Below, one piece after another: positions 1 to 9,722 of a stretch of 64,000 bases of DNA. Source of the DNA: Gemmatimonadota bacterium (lineage in GTDB: Bacteria > JAAXHH01). How positions within the stretch are numbered: the first letter of the stretch is position 1; every line of letters starts with the position of its first letter. Position numbers and translations under genes: made by a program. Location: NCBI GenBank assembly GCA_026705925.1, contig JAPOZT010000004.1:1-64000 (forward strand). The letters are read 5' to 3'. The notes beneath the pieces were generated by a model, which worked only from the letters and a program-made list of their open reading frames with translations, was not told the DNA's origin and searched no databases.

Positions 1-1048
<1,048 letters not shown>

Positions 1049-1087
1049 GGGGTTCACGAAAGGGTCCGGACCGGCCGGCCTAAGCCG

Positions 1088-1390
1088 CTACCAGCGCAGG
1101 GACCGGACCTCGTCGATGTTGACCGTTCCGCGGTTGCGGAACAGCAGGATCACCAGGGCCAGGCCGATCGCCACTTCGGCGGCCGCCACGGTAATCACCA
1201 GGAACACGTAGATGTGGCCGTCGGCCATGCCGAACTGCCGGGCGAAGGCCACGAACGAGAGATTGGCCCCGTTGAGCATCAACTCGATGCCCATCAGCAC
1301 GATGATGGCATTCCGCCGTACCAGCACGCCGGTGGCGCCGACCAGGAAGAGCACGGCACTCAGGACCAGGTAATAGGTGACAGGGATCAT
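1088..1390 (-). CDS. nuoK: NADH-quinone oxidoreductase subunit K
   Basis: Small membrane subunit of complex I (100 aa, the usual family length) that takes part in proton translocation. The sequence has three hydrophobic helices. The family hallmark is the [16 protein letters not shown] segment, with the buried Glu of helix 2 (IELMLN) that is essential in NuoK homologues. It begins [15 protein letters not shown], typical of NuoK. It sits between nuoJ and nuoL in the standard operon order, about 30 bases after nuoJ. Confidence 0.96.
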   Translation of the reverse strand: MIPVTYYLVLSAVLFLVGATGVLVRRNAIIVLMGIELMLNGANLSFVAFARQFGMADGHIYVFLVITVAAAEVAIGLALVILLFRNRGTVNIDEVRSLRW

Positions 1391-1420
1391 GGGTTCGTCG
1401 ACTCCGGCAAGGTCAGCCCC

Positions 1421-1936
1421 TCACTCGCCCACGGAAACGGTGCCCTTGCGCGTCAGCACCACAGCGCCCACGATGGCGATCAGCAGGAGCACGGCCGCGA
1501 TCTCCACGGGCAGCAGGTATTTCGTGAACAACAGCGTTCCGATCTGCTCCACCTCGCCGAATCCGGCGTCGCCACCAGCCGCCGGAGGGGTCGATCCGCC
1601 GCCCGCATAGGACATGATCATGGCCGCCACCGGCAGGAACAGCAGCGTGGCCAGGAGGACGGCCAGCGGTTTCTGGATCCGGAATACCCCGCCCTCCTCA
1701 CGGCTCAGGTTCAGCAGCATGATGACGAAGAGGAAGAGGACCATGATGGCGCCGGCATACACGACGATCTGGATAATCGCGACGAACTGGGCGTCCAGCA
1801 TGAGATACAGGCCGGCGATGGATATCATGACCATGATGAGCAGCAGCACGCAGTAGATCGGGTTGCGCTGCAGGATCATGGCCACGCTGCTCGCCACCGC
1901 TACGATGGCAAAAAAGAGGAAGAAGTAGAGTTCCAT
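1421..1936 (-). CDS. nuoJ: NADH-quinone oxidoreductase subunit J
   Basis: Membrane subunit of complex I (171 aa). The protein begins MELYFFLFFAIVAVASSVAM and shows the conserved NPIYCVLLLIMVMISIAGLYLMLDAQFVA block, in which the helix-3 region with the FVAIIQIVVYAGAIMVLFLF stretch is typical of NuoJ. It is followed by a further helix and a poorly conserved Gly/Ala-rich loop (residues about 115-130), then a last membrane helix ending in a basic tail. The gene lies between nuoI and nuoK. The 65-base spacer to nuoI holds nothing else I recognise. Confidence 0.95.
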   Translation of the reverse strand: MELYFFLFFAIVAVASSVAMILQRNPIYCVLLLIMVMISIAGLYLMLDAQFVAIIQIVVYAGAIMVLFLFVIMLLNLSREEGGVFRIQKPLAVLLATLLFLPVAAMIMSYAGGGSTPPAAGGDAGFGEVEQIGTLLFTKYLLPVEIAAVLLLIAIVGAVVLTRKGTVSVGE

Positions 1937-2001
1937 GGAATCTCGTCGGGGCGGCTCCGGCCTCTCATCGACTGATCGGTCCGTCCGGTTCGCTCATTCT
2001 C

Positions 2002-2571
2002 TCAATGACCGCCCGGTCCGCCCGGGTCGGGAAGCTGATCTCCCCGGAGGCGCGTGAAGGCCGCCCGGCTCTTTCGAAGGACCTGGCCCAGCGTGCCCTC
2101 CTGGTCTTTGGTTTCGTCGTAGTTCTTCAGCAGGCGTTCCCGGTCCCAGATCATCTCTTCCCGCGACGTGGCCACGAGTTCGATGTCGTCCGTCATGTCG
2201 ATGGCGTCTTCGGGACAGGCTTCCACGCACATGCCGCAGAAAATGCACCGGAGCATGTCGATCTGGAAGGTGCGGGGGATCTTCTCCCGGTCGTTCCATT
2301 CCGTTTCCATGCCCTCGATGGTGATGCAGTCGGCGGGACAGGCCACGGCGCACATCTCGCAGGCCACGCACTTGACCCGGTCCTGCTCGTCCTTGTTGAG
2401 CCGGTGGGCGCCGCGGTATCCGGGCGGCAGGATCTTCTGCACCTCCGGGTACTGCATGGTGACCTTCTTCTTGAATAGGTGCGCGAGGGTCAGGAGCATG
2501 CCCTTGATCACCGCAGGCAGGTACAGCCGTTCCGCCAGGGTCATCTTGCGCGCTTCAACGATGATTGCCAT
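2002..2571 (-). CDS. nuoI: NADH-quinone oxidoreductase subunit I (2x[4Fe-4S] ferredoxin subunit)
   Basis: Peripheral-arm subunit of complex I carrying clusters N6a and N6b, which pass electrons towards NuoB. Two ferredoxin motifs are visible: CVACEMCAVACP (about residues 68-79) and CIFCGMCVEACP (about residues 108-119), each CxxCxxCxxxCP. The N-terminus has an amphipathic stretch (LFKKKVTMQYPEV) usual for NuoI. At 189 aa it is of normal size, with a short variable C-terminal tail. A GGGAG-like ribosome site precedes the ATG. Confidence 0.96.
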   Translation of the reverse strand: MAIIVEARKMTLAERLYLPAVIKGMLLTLAHLFKKKVTMQYPEVQKILPPGYRGAHRLNKDEQDRVKCVACEMCAVACPADCITIEGMETEWNDREKIPRTFQIDMLRCIFCGMCVEACPEDAIDMTDDIELVATSREEMIWDRERLLKNYDETKDQEGTLGQVLRKSRAAFTRLRGDQLPDPGGPGGH

Positions 2572-2587
2572 GGATCACACTCCCGTG

Positions 2588-3646
2588 TCAGACCAGCATC
2601 CATATTCCGGTGACGACGACGTTCAACAGGGCCAGCGGCAGCAGCACCTTCCATCCGATCGCCATCAGCTGGTCGTACCGGAACCGGGGCAGCGACCACC
2701 TCACCCAGATATAGACGAAGAGGAAGAATCCCGTCTTCAGCAGGAACCCCGCCACCTGGTACAGGGTGACCAGTCCCGGGCCGACCTGGTCCTCAAAGGG
2801 CATGTGCCACCCGCCGAAGAAGAGGGTCGCCATCAGGGCGGAGGCCGCGACCATGCTGGCGTATTCCGAAATCATGAACATGGAAAAACGCATGCTGCTG
2901 TATTCCGTATGGTAGCCGCCGACGAGTTCCTGCTCGCACTCCACCAGGTCGAAGGGCAGGCGGTTGTTTTCGGCGAATGCGGCGATGACGAAGATGACGA
3001 AGGCCAGCGGCTGGCGGAAGATGAACCAGTCGAGGAACCCGTCCTGGGCAGCGACGATCTTGCTCATCTGGAGCGACCCCGTGAGCATGAGGATGCCGAC
3101 GATGGACAGGCCCAGCGACAGTTCGTAGCTGATCATCTGCGCCGACGAGCGGATCCCGCCCAGCAGGGTGAACTTGTTGTTGGCGCTCCATCCGCCCAGG
3201 GCGATCCCGTACACCGCGATGGAGGTCATGCCCAGGATGTACAGGATGCCGACGTTCAGATCGATGATCTGCAGCGTGGTCGTCGTCTCCTGGATCTGCA
3301 GTCCGAAGAGGGTGAAGGCGGGGATGGTGACTTCGCCGCCCACGGGGATCACGGCGAAGATCAGCAGGGCCGGCACGAGGATCAGGGCCGGCGCGATGGC
3401 GAAGAGCTTCCGGTCGGCGCTTGCCGGGATGAACTCTTCCTTCCACATGAACTTAATGCCGTCGGCCAGCGGCTGCAGCAGTCCCATGGGACCGACGCGG
3501 TTGGGACCGAGCCTGTCCTGGATCAAGGCGCTTACCCGGCGTTCCATGAAGGTGAGGTAGGCAACGGTAGTGAACACCACCCCCAACAGGATGCCGATTT
3601 TGACCAGGGCGATGGCGCCTTCCAGGATCATGGGATCCACGACCAA
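2588..3646 (-). CDS. nuoH: NADH-quinone oxidoreductase subunit H
   Basis: Membrane subunit of complex I that forms most of the quinone-binding chamber. The hallmark segment RLGPNRVGPMGLLQPLADG with the following KFMWKEEFIP is present near residues 42-72, and RLPFDLVECEQELVGGYHTEY, the conserved acidic loop, lies further on. About eight hydrophobic helices are visible and the length is typical. The start used is a TTG at 3646, placed 8 bases after a strong GGGAGG at the nuoG stop. An ATG five codons later (3631) is the alternative. The 5' end nearly abuts nuoG, so translation is probably coupled. Confidence 0.95.
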   Translation of the reverse strand: MVVDPMILEGAIALVKIGILLGVVFTTVAYLTFMERRVSALIQDRLGPNRVGPMGLLQPLADGIKFMWKEEFIPASADRKLFAIAPALILVPALLIFAVIPVGGEVTIPAFTLFGLQIQETTTTLQIIDLNVGILYILGMTSIAVYGIALGGWSANNKFTLLGGIRSSAQMISYELSLGLSIVGILMLTGSLQMSKIVAAQDGFLDWFIFRQPLAFVIFVIAAFAENNRLPFDLVECEQELVGGYHTEYSSMRFSMFMISEYASMVAASALMATLFFGGWHMPFEDQVGPGLVTLYQVAGFLLKTGFFLFVYIWVRWSLPRFRYDQLMAIGWKVLLPLALLNVVVTGIWMLV

Positions 3647-3650
3647 TCCA

Positions 3651-5261
3651 CTAACCTCCCGCGGCCTCGGACGGCCCTTCGCCGCCCGTCATGGCGCCCT
3701 GATCGCCGATCAGGTCATAGGTGAGTCCCGCGTACCCTTCCACGTTTCCGGCGATTTCTTCCAGGACGCCGGCAGGGTCCGTCCCGCCCAGGTCGACGCC
3801 CATGCGCTGTCCCACGTACCGGAGAATCGCGCCGTCCTCCCGCGCGCCGCCGGGCGGTGGGAAGGCGGGGTTCAGCCGCTGCACGCGGCCCTGCCCATTG
3901 GTCATGGTTCCGTTCTTCTCGAAGGGGATTGTCCCGGGGAAGACCACGTCGGCCAGTTCGGCGAGGTCGGAACGATGCACATCGTGCACCACCAGGAATT
4001 CGAGCTTGCGGAAGGCCTCCGCCTCCTCCGTTGACAGGGTCCGGCCGATATCGCCGCCCAGCACGTAGAGCCCCCGGATCGAGCCGTCACCGATTCCCCG
4101 CAGGATATCCTCCAGCGAGCCGGCGCCGAGCATGTCGCGGGCGCCCCGGGTGTTGGGCGTCTTGTCCGCGTCGATGTGGAATCCGCTTTTCGACGTCCAC
4201 GCTTCTCCATCGGGCTTGCGGTCGAGACCGGTCCACGGCGACCCGAAGGCCTCCGCGCCCAGCCTGCGCAGCAGGTAGTTCTCCTCGTTGGTCGCCACGG
4301 GCGATCCGATCACCGCCATGGCGGAATCCCCTTCACCGTCCAGGACGGCCTGGATGCCGCTGACGGCCGCGTCCATGGCATCGGGCCAGGTGGCCTGAGC
4401 GAGTTCACCGTCCACCCGCTTCAGCGGCGCTTTCATCCGGTCCACGTCCTGCCAGCCGTGGTAGCAGAACCGGCCTTCGTCGCACATCCAGTACCCGTTG
4501 ACTTCCTCGTTGTGCCGGGGTTTGGTTCGGTAGACCTTCTGGTGCAGGATTTCCAGCGTGGTGTTGCACCCCGTGGCGCATCCCGGGCATACGGTATCCA
4601 CCTTTTCGTAATGCCAGATGCGGGGCTTGTAGAGGAAGTCCTTGGTGACCAGGGCGCCCACGGGACAGATGTCCGCCACGTTCGCCGACATCTTGTTGTC
4701 CAGGGGTACGTCTTCGAAGGTCGCGATCTCGGACTTGCTGCCCATCTGCACGACGCCCAGTTCCGACGTCCCCGTGATTTCGTCACAGAAGCGGGTGCAG
4801 CGCTGGCACAGGATGCAGCGCGTCGTGTACAGCGTGATGTGCGGCCCGAGGTCCTTCTTCGGCGGGACGCGCTTGGTCTCGACGAAACGGCTGTGGCCCC
4901 GGCCGTGGTCGAAGGAATGGTCCTGCAGCTTGCACTCCCCCGCCTGGTCGCACCAGGGACAGTCAAGGGGGTGGTTGATGAGCAGGAACTCCATGATCCC
5001 CTTCCGGTTGTCCAGCACCGCCGGGGAATTGAACCGGAAATTCATCCCGTCCTTGATCCGTATCGTGCACGAGGTGACGATGCCGAACTGCCCGGGCCGG
5101 ATCTCCATCTCGGTCAGGCACATCCGGCAGTTGCCGTCCGGCGCCAGGCCGGGGTGATAGCAGAAATGGGGGATGTCGATGCCCAGGTCCGCCGCCGCGT
5201 CGATCAGATTGCGGCCTTCCTCCACGGTGTATTGCTTTTCGTCTATGGTAATGGTTGCCAT
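3651..5261 (-). CDS. nuoG: NADH-quinone oxidoreductase subunit G, short form
   Basis: Iron-sulfur subunit of the peripheral arm of complex I. Visible in order: a [2Fe-2S] site (CYHPG...CRMC), the HPLDCPWCDQAGEC segment of the His-ligated [4Fe-4S] cluster, CILCQRCTRFCDE with a distant CPVGA, and CPGCATGCN, which matches the extra N7-type cluster motif. Behind these is a molybdopterin-oxidoreductase-like domain of only about 300 residues, so the protein (536 aa) is far shorter than the roughly 900 aa of E. coli NuoG. I start at the ATG at 5261 (MATITIDEKQ), 7 bases after the nuoF stop. An in-frame ATG at 5282 would overlap nuoF. The reading frame is intact, so the short form looks genuine. Confidence 0.92.
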   Translation of the reverse strand: MATITIDEKQYTVEEGRNLIDAAADLGIDIPHFCYHPGLAPDGNCRMCLTEMEIRPGQFGIVTSCTIRIKDGMNFRFNSPAVLDNRKGIMEFLLINHPLDCPWCDQAGECKLQDHSFDHGRGHSRFVETKRVPPKKDLGPHITLYTTRCILCQRCTRFCDEITGTSELGVVQMGSKSEIATFEDVPLDNKMSANVADICPVGALVTKDFLYKPRIWHYEKVDTVCPGCATGCNTTLEILHQKVYRTKPRHNEEVNGYWMCDEGRFCYHGWQDVDRMKAPLKRVDGELAQATWPDAMDAAVSGIQAVLDGEGDSAMAVIGSPVATNEENYLLRRLGAEAFGSPWTGLDRKPDGEAWTSKSGFHIDADKTPNTRGARDMLGAGSLEDILRGIGDGSIRGLYVLGGDIGRTLSTEEAEAFRKLEFLVVHDVHRSDLAELADVVFPGTIPFEKNGTMTNGQGRVQRLNPAFPPPGGAREDGAILRYVGQRMGVDLGGTDPAGVLEEIAGNVEGYAGLTYDLIGDQGAMTGGEGPSEAAGG

Positions 5262-5268
5262 GGTCTGC

Positions 5269-6645
5269 TCATCCGGCGGCATCGGCTTCTTCGGTCTTCA
5301 GCCGGAAATTGCCGGGTACGGGGGGAATGTGCTCATACTGATCGGGCCGCAGATAGGATTCCTCCAGGGGCGGGACGACCAGTTCCTTCCGTTCGATGCA
5401 GGCCCTGAACTCGGGCCAGTACTTGACGAGAATGGTGCGCACGGGCCAGACGCCCGGCGCCTGGCCGAAGACGCAGACGGTGTGGCCGTGAATCTGCTTG
5501 CAGACGTCGAGCAGCAGGTCCAGGTCCTCTTCCCTGCCCTGACCGTTGCGGATGCGTCGCAGGATGTCGTTCATCCAGGGCACCCCTTCGCGGCAGGGCG
5601 TGCACTGGCCGCAGGACTCGTGGGCGGCGAAGGAGGACGCGTTGAGCAGGGCGTCCACCATGCTGGTGGTCTCGTCCATCACGATGATCCCGCCGGTACC
5701 GCCCATGGACCCCAGCTTGCCCAGGGCGCCGAAACCCATGGGCGTGTCGATCTCTTCCGGCGTCAGGATCGGCGCCGAGATCCCGCCCGGAATGACGCCT
5801 TTGAGCCGGTTGCCGTCCCGGATGCCGCCGGCCGCGTCGTAGATCAACTCCCGCAGCGTGACCTCGGAATCGTACTCGTAGATGCCGGGTTTGTTTACGT
5901 GGCCGCACAGGCCGAACAGGCGCGGTCCGGTCGTATCTTCCTCCGAGCCGATGGCCTTGTAAGCTTCCGCGCCCATGTCAACGATAGTCGTGATCTGGGC
6001 CATGGTCTCCACGTTGTTGACGATCGTGGGCTGGCCCCAGAGCCCGATGGCGGCGGGGAAATAAGGCGGCTTCAGCCGGGGGTAGGGCCGGTTGCCCTCG
6101 AGGGATTCGATCAGGCCCGTCTCTTCACCGCAGATGTAGGCCCCTGCGCCCGGATGGACGTAGAGCTCGAGGTCGTAGCCCGTGTCCAGGATATCGGCGC
6201 CGAGGAAGCCGTGTTTCCGGGCGTCCGCCAGCGCGGCTTCCATCTGGTCGATGATCTGGAAGAACTCGCCCCGGATATAGATGTAGCCCAGGTTGATCCC
6301 CAGGGCGTAGCTGGTGATGATCATGCCTTCGATGATCTGGTGGGGCTTCGACTCCAGGAGGAGCCGGTCCTTGAAGCTGCCCGGTTCGCTTTCGTCCGCG
6401 TTGGCGCACAGGTACCGGGGAAACCGGTCGGCGCAGAGGTTCCACTTCATGCCCGTCGAGAACCCGGCCCCGCCGCGGCCCTTGATCCCCGAGGCGTTGA
6501 TCTCCTCGATCAGCTCGGCCTGGCTCATGGACTTCAGCGCTTTCCGTACCGCGCCGTAACCGCCGCCGGCCAGGTAGGCGTCGATGTCGCCGGGATCGGT
6601 TTCCGCCGGGAGGGGCGCCGTCAGGATTTCGAGCGGTGCGGCCAT
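5269..6645 (-). CDS. nuoF: NADH-quinone oxidoreductase subunit F (FMN and NADH binding)
   Basis: Entry point of electrons into complex I: it binds NADH, FMN and [4Fe-4S] cluster N3. The glycine-rich GRGGAGFSTGMKW loop (NADH/FMN site), CANADESEPGSFKDR, the GAGAYICGEETGLIESLEG segment and the cluster motif ESCGQCTPCREG near residue 355 are all present. At 458 aa it has normal length. An AGGACAGGT stretch just upstream serves as ribosome site. It lies between nuoE and nuoG as in most operons. Confidence 0.96.
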   Translation of the reverse strand: MAAPLEILTAPLPAETDPGDIDAYLAGGGYGAVRKALKSMSQAELIEEINASGIKGRGGAGFSTGMKWNLCADRFPRYLCANADESEPGSFKDRLLLESKPHQIIEGMIITSYALGINLGYIYIRGEFFQIIDQMEAALADARKHGFLGADILDTGYDLELYVHPGAGAYICGEETGLIESLEGNRPYPRLKPPYFPAAIGLWGQPTIVNNVETMAQITTIVDMGAEAYKAIGSEEDTTGPRLFGLCGHVNKPGIYEYDSEVTLRELIYDAAGGIRDGNRLKGVIPGGISAPILTPEEIDTPMGFGALGKLGSMGGTGGIIVMDETTSMVDALLNASSFAAHESCGQCTPCREGVPWMNDILRRIRNGQGREEDLDLLLDVCKQIHGHTVCVFGQAPGVWPVRTILVKYWPEFRACIERKELVVPPLEESYLRPDQYEHIPPVPGNFRLKTEEADAAG

Positions 6646-6678
6646 TACCTGTCCTCTATCGGGTTAATCTGTATCGAA

Positions 6679-7170
6679 CTACCCTTTATCGAGTTCCGCG
6701 AGGATCTCGTCGACCTTCGCCGGAGAAACGTGGGTGTGCAGGCGCCGGTTGACCAGGAGCACGGGGCCCCGGTCGCAGGCCGCGAGGCATTCCGATTTCC
6801 TCAGCGTGAACCGGCCGTCCGCCGTGGTCTCGCCCAGCCCTATGCCGAGTTTCTCCGACAGGTGATCGAAGACGCTCCCGCAGCCGGTCAGCGCGCAGGG
6901 CAGCGTATGGCATACGGCCAGCACGTGCTCGCCCACGGGTTCCCGGTTGAACATGGGATAGAACGTGGCGATCTCCGCGACCTTGACGGGCGAGCAGCCG
7001 ATCAGCCTGGCCACGCAGGCCATGGCCTCCGGCGAGACGTATCCCCACTCTTCCTGCGCGAGGTGGAGGAGCGGCACGACGGCCGATTTCCTGTATTCAT
7101 CGGGATAGCGGTCCAGGATCTCCGCCGCGCGTTCCCGCGTCGCTTCCGTGAATTCGAGCGGTGTCGCCAA
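6679..7170 (-). CDS. nuoE: NADH-quinone oxidoreductase subunit E ([2Fe-2S] thioredoxin-like subunit)
   Basis: Holds cluster N1a next to NuoF. The ligand pattern is seen as CHTLPC (Cx4C) and, about 40 residues later, CLAAC (CxxxC), inside a thioredoxin-like fold; the preceding region (ATFYPMFNREPVGEHVLAVC) matches the family. The gene appears to start with TTG at 7170, one base after the nuoD stop, so its translation is likely coupled to nuoD. The length of 163 aa is normal. Confidence 0.94.
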   Translation of the reverse strand: MATPLEFTEATRERAAEILDRYPDEYRKSAVVPLLHLAQEEWGYVSPEAMACVARLIGCSPVKVAEIATFYPMFNREPVGEHVLAVCHTLPCALTGCGSVFDHLSEKLGIGLGETTADGRFTLRKSECLAACDRGPVLLVNRRLHTHVSPAKVDEILAELDKG

Positions 7171-7171
7171 T

Positions 7172-8434
7172 CTAGCGGTCCAGTTCTCCGGCGATGACGT
7201 TCAGGCTGCCCAGTATCGCCACCACGTCGGATAGCATGTGCCCCCTGATCAACATGGGGAACATGGAAAAGTTCACGAAGGACGGCGGCCGCACGCGGAT
7301 CCGGTAAGGCTCCCGGCTGCCGTCGCTGACGATGAAGAACCCGAGTTCTCCGTTCGGCGCCTCGGTGGCGGCGTATACCTCGCCCACCGGCGGTGTCGGC
7401 CCGTGTCCTTCCATGGTCATCTTGAAATGGTAGATCAGCGATTCCATGGATTCGTACACTTCCGATTTCTCGGGCAGCACCGCGTGTTCCTCGTCGGCAT
7501 TCACGGGCCCCGAAGGCAGGTCCTCCACGGCCTGCCGAACGATCTTCGCACTCTGCCTGATCTCTTCCATCCGCACGAGGTAGCGGTCGTACACGTCCCC
7601 GTTGCGGCCGATGGGAATGTCGAAATCATAGGCCTCGTAACCGAGGTACGGCTCGTTTTTCCGAATGTCCCAGTCTACGCCGGAGGCCCTGAGCACCGGC
7701 CCCGTGGCGCCCCAGGCCACGGCGTCTTCCGAAGAGAGAACGCCCACGCCTTCGGTCCGGTCGCGCCAGATGCGGTTGTGCGTCAGGAGCCGGTCGATTT
7801 CCTCGGTAGCCCGCAGGGTCTCCTCCACGGATTCCCGGGCCATTTCCGCGAAGTTCTCCGGCACGTCGCGCAGGAGCCCGCCCACACGCGTGTAGCTGGT
7901 GGTCAGCCGCGTGCCGCACACCGCCTCGAACAGATCGTACAGGACTTCCCGGGCCCGGAACCCGTACAGGAAGGCGGTGAAGGCCCCGATATCGAGGGCG
8001 GCCGTGCCGATGCACAGCAGGTGGTCGGCGAGGCGGGAGAGTTCGGCCAGGGCGACCCGGATATTCCGGCACCGCGGCGTGATCTCGATGTCCATCAGTT
8101 TTTCGACCGCGTGGGTATAGCCGATGTTGTTGCACAGGGGCGACAGGTAGTTCATCCGGTCGGTCAGCGTGACGAACTGGTTGTAGCTCCGGTACTCGCC
8201 CAGTTTTTCGAAACCGGTGTGCAGGTAGCCGAGATGCGGCGTGGCGCCCGCGACCTTTTCCCCGTCCAGTTCCAGCACCATGTGCAGCGTCCCGTGGGTC
8301 GCCGGGTGCTGGGGACCGAAATTGAGGATCATGTGCTCGGTCGGCATGTCCGGCGTACGCTCGAAAGAGACCCGTTCGTTGCGGATTTCCTCGAGGTCCG
8401 TCTCTGCGAGCTTGTCGATCGGTGTGGTATTCAC
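7172..8434 (-). CDS. nuoD: NADH-quinone oxidoreductase subunit D
   Basis: 49-kDa-type subunit of complex I that lines the quinone site with NuoB. The diagnostic NFGPQHPATHGTLHMVLELDGE segment carries the quinone-site histidine of the GPQHPATHG motif. Also present are HLGYLHTGFEKL and a conserved C-terminal end (VVAILGSLNVIAGELDR). At 420 aa it is full length. The start codon is GTG. The 97-base gap to nuoC contains a 9-bp tandem repeat, described separately, and no gene. Confidence 0.96.
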   Translation of the reverse strand: MNTTPIDKLAETDLEEIRNERVSFERTPDMPTEHMILNFGPQHPATHGTLHMVLELDGEKVAGATPHLGYLHTGFEKLGEYRSYNQFVTLTDRMNYLSPLCNNIGYTHAVEKLMDIEITPRCRNIRVALAELSRLADHLLCIGTAALDIGAFTAFLYGFRAREVLYDLFEAVCGTRLTTSYTRVGGLLRDVPENFAEMARESVEETLRATEEIDRLLTHNRIWRDRTEGVGVLSSEDAVAWGATGPVLRASGVDWDIRKNEPYLGYEAYDFDIPIGRNGDVYDRYLVRMEEIRQSAKIVRQAVEDLPSGPVNADEEHAVLPEKSEVYESMESLIYHFKMTMEGHGPTPPVGEVYAATEAPNGELGFFIVSDGSREPYRIRVRPPSFVNFSMFPMLIRGHMLSDVVAILGSLNVIAGELDR

Positions 8435-8463
8435 GGTGCGTGCTTCCGGTGGCCAGGTCTGGG

Positions 8464-8508
8464 CGGTCCGTCCGGTCCAGGCGGTCCAGGCGGCCCGGGC
8501 GGTCCGAC
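8464..8508. repeat. 9-bp tandem repeat, five degenerate units, between nuoC and nuoD
   Basis: Five consecutive 9-base units of the form CGGTCCAGG (variants CGGTCCGTC, CGGCCCGGG, CGGTCCGAC) fill almost half of the 97-base nuoC-nuoD spacer. One minus-strand frame would read as a Gly-Pro-Pro-like run, but it lies after the nuoC stop and I see no gene there. Confidence 0.85.
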
Positions 8509-8531
8509 ACTGCCGGCGTAATCAGTGAACG

Positions 8532-9080
8532 CTAGAATACGAAGTTGTCCCGTTCCCCCTTGCCGTGCAGGGGATAGTCCTTTCTCAAGGGGTAGGATCC
8601 GAAATCGTCGGGCATCAGGATCCGGCGCAGGTCGGGATGGCCTTCGAAGACGATCCCGTACATGTCGTATACTTCCCGCTCCAGCCAGTTGGCGCCCGGC
8701 CAAACGGACACCACCGAGCCGATCCGGGGATCCGCCTCCGGAACGGGCACGCTGACGCTGAAACGGTGGTTGTGTTTGTAGGAATACAGCTGGTAGACTA
8801 CGGCGAACCGGATTTCCTCGTCCAGCCGCAGGCGGTCCACGGCGGTCACGTCTACGAGATAGTCGAAGGACAGTTCCGGATCGTCTTTAAGGAAGGTCAT
8901 GAACGGAAGGAGCGCATCCCGCTCCGCGATGACGCTTTCGCAACCCACCGCGTTGCCGGTACTGACCGACGCGTCGCCGAAGCGGGCCCGGATACGCGTC
9001 GTGACGGTGCCCGGTTCAGATTCAGACCGGCCAACGTCTTCGGTCTCGCGTTCCTCCTTGTTTTCCACATCTTCCCCCAT
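8532..9080 (-). CDS. nuoC: NADH-quinone oxidoreductase subunit C
   Basis: 30-kDa-type subunit of the complex I peripheral arm. The conserved C-terminal block WLEREVYDMYGIVFEGHPDLRRIL followed by LRKDYPLHG is unmistakable, and the preceding LYSYKHNHRFSVSVPV is also typical. The first 25 residues are acidic and poorly conserved. The ATG at 9080 follows the pyrE stop codon without any spacing (TAA immediately followed by ATG), so nuoC translation is likely coupled to pyrE. The length of 182 aa is normal. Confidence 0.95.
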   Translation of the reverse strand: MGEDVENKEERETEDVGRSESEPGTVTTRIRARFGDASVSTGNAVGCESVIAERDALLPFMTFLKDDPELSFDYLVDVTAVDRLRLDEEIRFAVVYQLYSYKHNHRFSVSVPVPEADPRIGSVVSVWPGANWLEREVYDMYGIVFEGHPDLRRILMPDDFGSYPLRKDYPLHGKGERDNFVF

Positions 9081-9722
9081 TTATTCGAACCCCATCTTGC
9101 CGCCCCAGCCGCGCGGATCCGACTGCCAGTCCATGGCGATCTCCCGGTCGTCGTCCGAAAGCTCGCCCCGTTCGGTCATGACGTCCAGTACGGTCACGAA
9201 GTCCGCCATGCTCCATTTCGGCAGGCCGGCTTTCCCGAATCCCTCGGTGGCGGCGGGCAGGCCGTATTCGAATATGGTGACCACACCCATTACGTCCACA
9301 TCGAACTTGATTACGTCTTCGACGGCCTTCAGGACGCCTCCCCCCGTGGTGACCAGATCCTCGGTGAACAGCACCTTCTGACCGGCCGACAGGGTGCCCT
9401 CGACCCGGTGTTCCTTGCCGTATCCCTTCTGGCCCGACCGCGCGTAGACCATCGGCAGATCCAGCCGGCTGGAAACCCACGCGGCGAACGGAATGGCGGC
9501 CGTCGCCGTGCCCGCGATGACGTCCGGGGAAGCGTCGAGGGAGTCGATGATCTCGAGAAACGTGTCGACGATCACCTTGCGCTCTTCCAGGCAGGATATG
9601 ATCAGCCTGTTGTCGCAATATATCGGGGAGATGATACCGGAACTGTAATGGTAGGGGGCTTCGACGTTGATGGTGACGGCTTTGATGTCGAGCAGAAGCT
9701 CTGCGATGGTTTTTCTGTTCAT
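9081..9722 (-). CDS. pyrE: Orotate phosphoribosyltransferase, embedded in the nuo operon
   Basis: Transfers phosphoribose from PRPP to orotate, giving orotidine monophosphate in pyrimidine synthesis. The PRPP loop is seen as FTEDLVTTGGG, and the earlier YHYSSGIISPIYCDNR and YGKEHRVEGTL segments match OPRTase substrate loops. The start [13 protein letters not shown] at 9722 shares its first base with the nuoB stop (TGATG), and the stop directly abuts the nuoC ATG. An upstream in-frame extension would run through nuoB and is not credible. The protein is 213 aa, normal for the family. The position inside complex I genes is unusual. Confidence 0.9.
   Translation of the reverse strand: MNRKTIAELLLDIKAVTINVEAPYHYSSGIISPIYCDNRLIISCLEERKVIVDTFLEIIDSLDASPDVIAGTATAAIPFAAWVSSRLDLPMVYARSGQKGYGKEHRVEGTLSAGQKVLFTEDLVTTGGGVLKAVEDVIKFDVDVMGVVTIFEYGLPAATEGFGKAGLPKWSMADFVTVLDVMTERGELSDDDREIAMDWQSDPRGWGGKMGFE

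Noticed and set aside
8431-8703. Collagen-like Gly-Pro-Pro frame on the minus strand in the nuoC-nuoD spacer
   Set aside because: It arises from the 9-bp tandem repeat and overlaps nuoC out of frame; no ribosome site.
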